A stretch of DNA of 64,000 nucleotides from Dysidea avara (taxonomy: Eukaryota > Porifera > Demospongiae > Dictyoceratida > Dysideidae). Location: positions 25,834,765 through 25,898,764 of the forward strand of contig NC_089281.1 of NCBI RefSeq assembly GCF_963678975.1, written 5' to 3'. Positions 60,521-64,000 of this stretch are shown in pieces (the first letter of the stretch is position 1; the number at the start of each line of letters is the position of its first letter). The position numbers and the translations under genes are program-made. The notes below the pieces were generated by a model. It was not told where the DNA came from. It saw only the letters and a program-made list of their open reading frames with translations, and searched no databases.

Positions 60521-62389
60521 ATGGATCAAGATCAAGACAATTCTCACAAGGAATCTCTCGTCAACCTGTTTAAACTTCCTACAGAATTGTTAGTTTATAT
60601 TGTTTCATTTTTATCTTTACGTGACAGGGTAAAACTGAGATATGTTTCAAGATGGTTGAGGTGTGTAATTGAAGGAACACCATCACTGTGGAAGGAGTTT
60701 GTGTGGTCTTATTATGACAGTCGTGAGGAATGCAGTGTGAAGGAGGTGTTGAAGGTGTGTGGACAACATATCAAAATATTGTCCTTCCCTAACTGTAGAG
60801 TACCATCAACACTGGTAGAGATGCTGCAGTATTGTAGTAATGTACAACATCTTAGTCTACCATCAACTAAGTTAGATCGTGAACAACTAAGAAACACAAT
60901 ACATATGGGATGTCTGCAAACACTAGAAGTTGAAGTTGATTGTGATAGTGACATAAAAGAATTGTTTTTGACTGCTTGGAACTTAAGCCAACTTTCAATA
61001 CATGTGAAAATCAGTCAGCACGTTATAAAAATCTTACAATATTGGGCAGAAGCAGACTTAAGGCCACGAAATCTTGATGTGATTGAATCATTTATTGTTG
61101 ACTGTAGTAATATAGTTGTTAACAATGCTGTCCAGCTTCAATGGTCCACTCCTATTCCTACTGGCATGGCTGCTAAGTTCAGAGTCTATATACACAGAAG
61201 ATCTCGTAAAATACCCCTTAATTTTTCTCCTACTTTTCCATATTTTCAACTACAGTTTGAAGGATCTGATCAAAAGACCATTTCATGTGTAGAACTCAGT
61301 GAGTTTAGTATATTGGGATCAAGCGATGATTTAGCAGTGATGACCGATTGTCAGTATGGTGGACGGACAATGTGTTTGGTACGTCATGAATATGAAAATA
61401 TTGCGAGCAAGTGGAAGACTTCCAATCATATCAGATTAAACAATTTTGGTTGTGTTACTCATTTTGATATTGCTGAGCGGCATTCATTTCATTCTGATAA
61501 TCTGAAGCAACTAGCTCTTACTTGCCCTTATCTTCAGAGACTCAATTTGCGAAACTGTCATCATTGTTTGGAAAGCCTACAAGGTCTGCAGGCTATTGCC
61601 AGTCACTGTCACAACCTACAAGGAATAAACTTACTTGGTATACATGTTTCACAAGTGGAAAATCATATCCTATTGTGGGAAATATTGAGTGATATGAAGT
61701 TGACCCACTTAGCAGTACAGTTTTGCATTTTGAGATCACAAACTGCAAACAAAGAAAAGTTGGTTTGTTTTTATAAGAAGTGTTTGACTGTCAGAGGAAT
61801 TGAGTTTCACTATGTCCATAATAGTTGTGATTCTTGTGTGGCTAATGAACATACAGTACCATGTTTTCCATCATTGGACTATTGCAAATTACGTGCCAAT
61901 GAACCTTGCATTGTGCCCACTATTGTGCAGGATGTGATTAATGACTGCAAGGAACTCAAAAGTGTCTCATTTGATTTAGATTTTATTAAAGTTTCACTGG
62001 GATTAGTGCATAATCACAATCTACAGCAGTTATACATTTATTCACCAGCCACTGATGTTCCTGATGACTTTATGACTTCAGTTTCAGCTCATGGTGGACT
62101 GGTACATGTAGTTGTGAGTGTACGATCTTTGACATTTGAAGGTATGATATCTCTTGTGAGGAACTCTCCCAAATTGATAACATTGTTTGTAATTCTAAGC
62201 CTCTATGATGTTAAAGATAGTAGCCCTGATATGTTAGATACACTGGAAATTAATGCCACTTTAAAGAGAATGTTTTGGCATAGAAAATTGTTTAGAATTG
62301 GTTGCTATTCAATGATACGTGCACAGAATACAGAAATAGAGAATGTGTTGACAAAACAAGACACGGACCTTATGCCACTTTGGAACTAA
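60521..62389 (+). CDS. F-box protein with leucine-rich-repeat-like region, single exon
   Basis: 622 residues from the ATG at 60521 (MDQDQDNSHKES); the frame's apparent extra start at 60518 is a TTG. An F-box lies at about residues 15-58: LPTELLVYIVSFLSLRDRVK, then LRYVSRWLRCVIEGTPSLWK. It would bind Skp1 and recruit targets to an SCF ubiquitin ligase. The rest has irregular LRR-like units, e.g. IKILSFPNCRV, VQHLSLPSTKL, LKQLALTCPYLQRLNLRNC and LQGINLLGI, the probable substrate-binding side. The lack of introns suggests either a retroposed copy or a lineage-specific family; F-box genes often expand this way. The exact ortholog is not recognisable. Confidence 0.88.
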   Translation: MDQDQDNSHKESLVNLFKLPTELLVYIVSFLSLRDRVKLRYVSRWLRCVIEGTPSLWKEFVWSYYDSREECSVKEVLKVCGQHIKILSFPNCRVPSTLVEMLQYCSNVQHLSLPSTKLDREQLRNTIHMGCLQTLEVEVDCDSDIKELFLTAWNLSQLSIHVKISQHVIKILQYWAEADLRPRNLDVIESFIVDCSNIVVNNAVQLQWSTPIPTGMAAKFRVYIHRRSRKIPLNFSPTFPYFQLQFEGSDQKTISCVELSEFSILGSSDDLAVMTDCQYGGRTMCLVRHEYENIASKWKTSNHIRLNNFGCVTHFDIAERHSFHSDNLKQLALTCPYLQRLNLRNCHHCLESLQGLQAIASHCHNLQGINLLGIHVSQVENHILLWEILSDMKLTHLAVQFCILRSQTANKEKLVCFYKKCLTVRGIEFHYVHNSCDSCVANEHTVPCFPSLDYCKLRANEPCIVPTIVQDVINDCKELKSVSFDLDFIKVSLGLVHNHNLQQLYIYSPATDVPDDFMTSVSAHGGLVHVVVSVRSLTFEGMISLVRNSPKLITLFVILSLYDVKDSSPDMLDTLEINATLKRMFWHRKLFRIGCYSMIRAQNTEIENVLTKQDTDLMPLWN

Positions 62390-62563
62390 TCACCGCTATA
62401 TACTTAAGTGATTCTAATTGCTGTGTACATGTTCTCCTGAGCTATATTGTTTTAAAATGTTTTTTTCAGATGTTTTTTTGGCTAGCTAGCTATAATGCGG
62501 TTGTATCACTGTTATTTTTGTTGAGTTAATTAGCACAAGCTGTAAGTATAATATTCCGTATAC

Positions 62564-62737
62564 AGGGAAACTTTGGCGGGGTAAACTTTGGCAAATAGCA
62601 AGCTAAATTACATTTGACAAAATAAACTTTGGTGAATTCAAGCTCAATGTTTAGCTATCTAATCTGAGGTGCAACAAGTAATTGGCAGGTTAAACTTGTA
62701 GCAAATTGTCAAAGTTTTCTGCCGCCAAAGTTTCCCT
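62564..62737. mobile_element. MITE downstream of the F-box gene
   Basis: AGGGAAACTTTGGCGG at the left and CCGCCAAAGTTTCCCT at the right are exact inverted repeats; TAAACTTTGGCAAAT and ATAAACTTTGGTGAA repeat the motif inside. It contains an AATAAA at 62621-62626, the first canonical poly(A) signal after the F-box stop codon. Confidence 0.88.
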
Positions 62738-64000
62738 CTATGCAGTATGTGTAGATCAGTGGAAGGGTTCCACGGTTTCTTACCAAAAGCACTGAAGAAG
62801 TTGTAATCACTTTATCACCATGCAAGGGAGTCACCTGATGCATATTTATCACAAATATGGTGTATACCCATAGGCAAGTGGTTACTCTCTATGCAAAAGG
62901 GGGAAGGGGAGCCAGCACCAGACTATAGAGGTTTATATCTGATCACATTTTGTCTGGGGGTCAAGTGGGTCCCATCCACTTTTATATGGAATTATGTGAT
63001 AAAATGTTAAATGTCCCCTAATCGTACAAGTGCATTCCAGGATAAGTGAAGAACAAGACTGTTTGAACCAGATTTGAATTGTGTGTGATCCCTTGAATAG
63101 TAAGAAATGTTTGTGCTTGTTTGTAGTATATGTGGAGCCACACCCACTTATTGATGACCATTATTTATTAGTAACTATATAGGGACCTGTAAGATTGCAG
63201 AAAGCAGTCAGTAACTCTAAACTAAAACTATATAATTATAAGGTCTGAATCCCAGACTAGCAGGTAGTATTGCACTGACAGCTTGTGATCTAGGCTGGGA
63301 TCCAGGATTTCCTCTGCATTCAACCACTACCTATGCATCATAACTTCTCCCTCTATAGACCTGTAAAGAGGTTACAGAAAGCCTGCATGTGAGAAGCAGT
63401 TGAAAACTTTATGCTGAATGCAGAACAAAATTCCAGACCAAGTGGAGAAGCCACACAGCCTGGATTCAACTACTTAAACATCGACTTCTTGTTTATCATT
63501 AATGCATGCAAGTGAGTTCGAAAATTTCATATGAAAGAAGCTTATCTGTAGTCTATTGGTTACCATTTTGGATGTACAGGCTCATCAGTACTTCCATCTG
63601 AAAAATAATTTACAATTACCTTTTGATCTTGTAGATATGGATTTTTCTTATGTTACATCCACATCGTTCAATTGTGCACATGTAGGCCAGCATGATGTGT
63701 GCTTTTTGTTCCTGATTGGTCTTCTTATTTGTATCTACAGCTACAGTAGGAGTTATATCATATGGTACTCTATATCATGGATTATTGAAGTTTGCACTTT
63801 TTCACAAAAAAATATTGACTAGAAACCAGCCTCATAATACCTTTCATGGGCAGTATTGGTTACCAGTAGGTTGCTATAAAATTTTTTTAAAATTATTCAG
63901 TGGAATTTTCTACTGACTGCCTGACTGATGCCTTCAATAATGGCTAAGGCTATGGGTACGTGCAATGCATGCGTCCTCCTTTTCCCCCATTTATTTGACA
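62738..64000. other. Non-coding end of window, no gene recognised
   Basis: Weak direct similarity exists between about 63183-63215 and 63358-63390 (GACCTGTAA with CAGAAAGC). Short frames at 63556 and 63716 resemble nothing known. Confidence 0.5.

Overview
The window looks like nuclear DNA of an early-branching animal, most likely a demosponge. This is inferred from the AT-rich composition, from GT-AG introns often only 47-60 bp long, from an animal-type SNRNP200 (Brr2) gene, from alpha-kinase genes, and from a pair of large beta-helix/multi-membrane-span proteins of a kind common in sponges. There are no bacterial, organellar or CRISPR features.

Layout. 1-4021 holds a tetranucleotide microsatellite, a 2.3-kb near-palindrome and a hAT-type MITE. 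4022-28637 (+) is SNRNP200, encoding the spliceosomal RNA helicase, in 48 visible exons. The first roughly 70 codons are not in the window. Its 3.8-kb intron at 17146-20930 contains three antisense alpha-kinase domains: one intact single-domain gene, and a tandem two-domain gene broken by a one-base frameshift. 28638-31924 is intergenic and carries a hAT element with a second transposon nested inside it.

31925-35625 (-) and 41372-46358 (-) are two paralogous two-exon genes, each encoding a 1216-residue protein with a signal peptide, a parallel beta-helix ectodomain and about eight membrane spans. Their published-style open frames miss the true start: a 20-nt first exon is followed by an intron of 50 bp in one copy and 1336 bp in the other. 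The longer intron is inflated by nested foldback elements. The region between the two genes, and most of 46.4-60 kb, is transposon debris: MITEs, foldbacks, a non-LTR fragment and a BEL/Pao-type LTR retrotransposon fossil with a tRNA-Lys-like primer site. 60521-62389 (+) is a single-exon F-box/LRR-like gene. The rest is non-coding.

The genes do not form a pathway. The most interesting points are the nested antisense kinase cluster with putative myristoylation signals and a shared core promoter, the beta-helix membrane protein pair with near-identical N-terminal thirds and a shared proximal promoter block, and several mobile elements whose insertion history can be read from target duplications inside this single window. 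Domain calls rest on recognition of motifs by eye; no database search was run.
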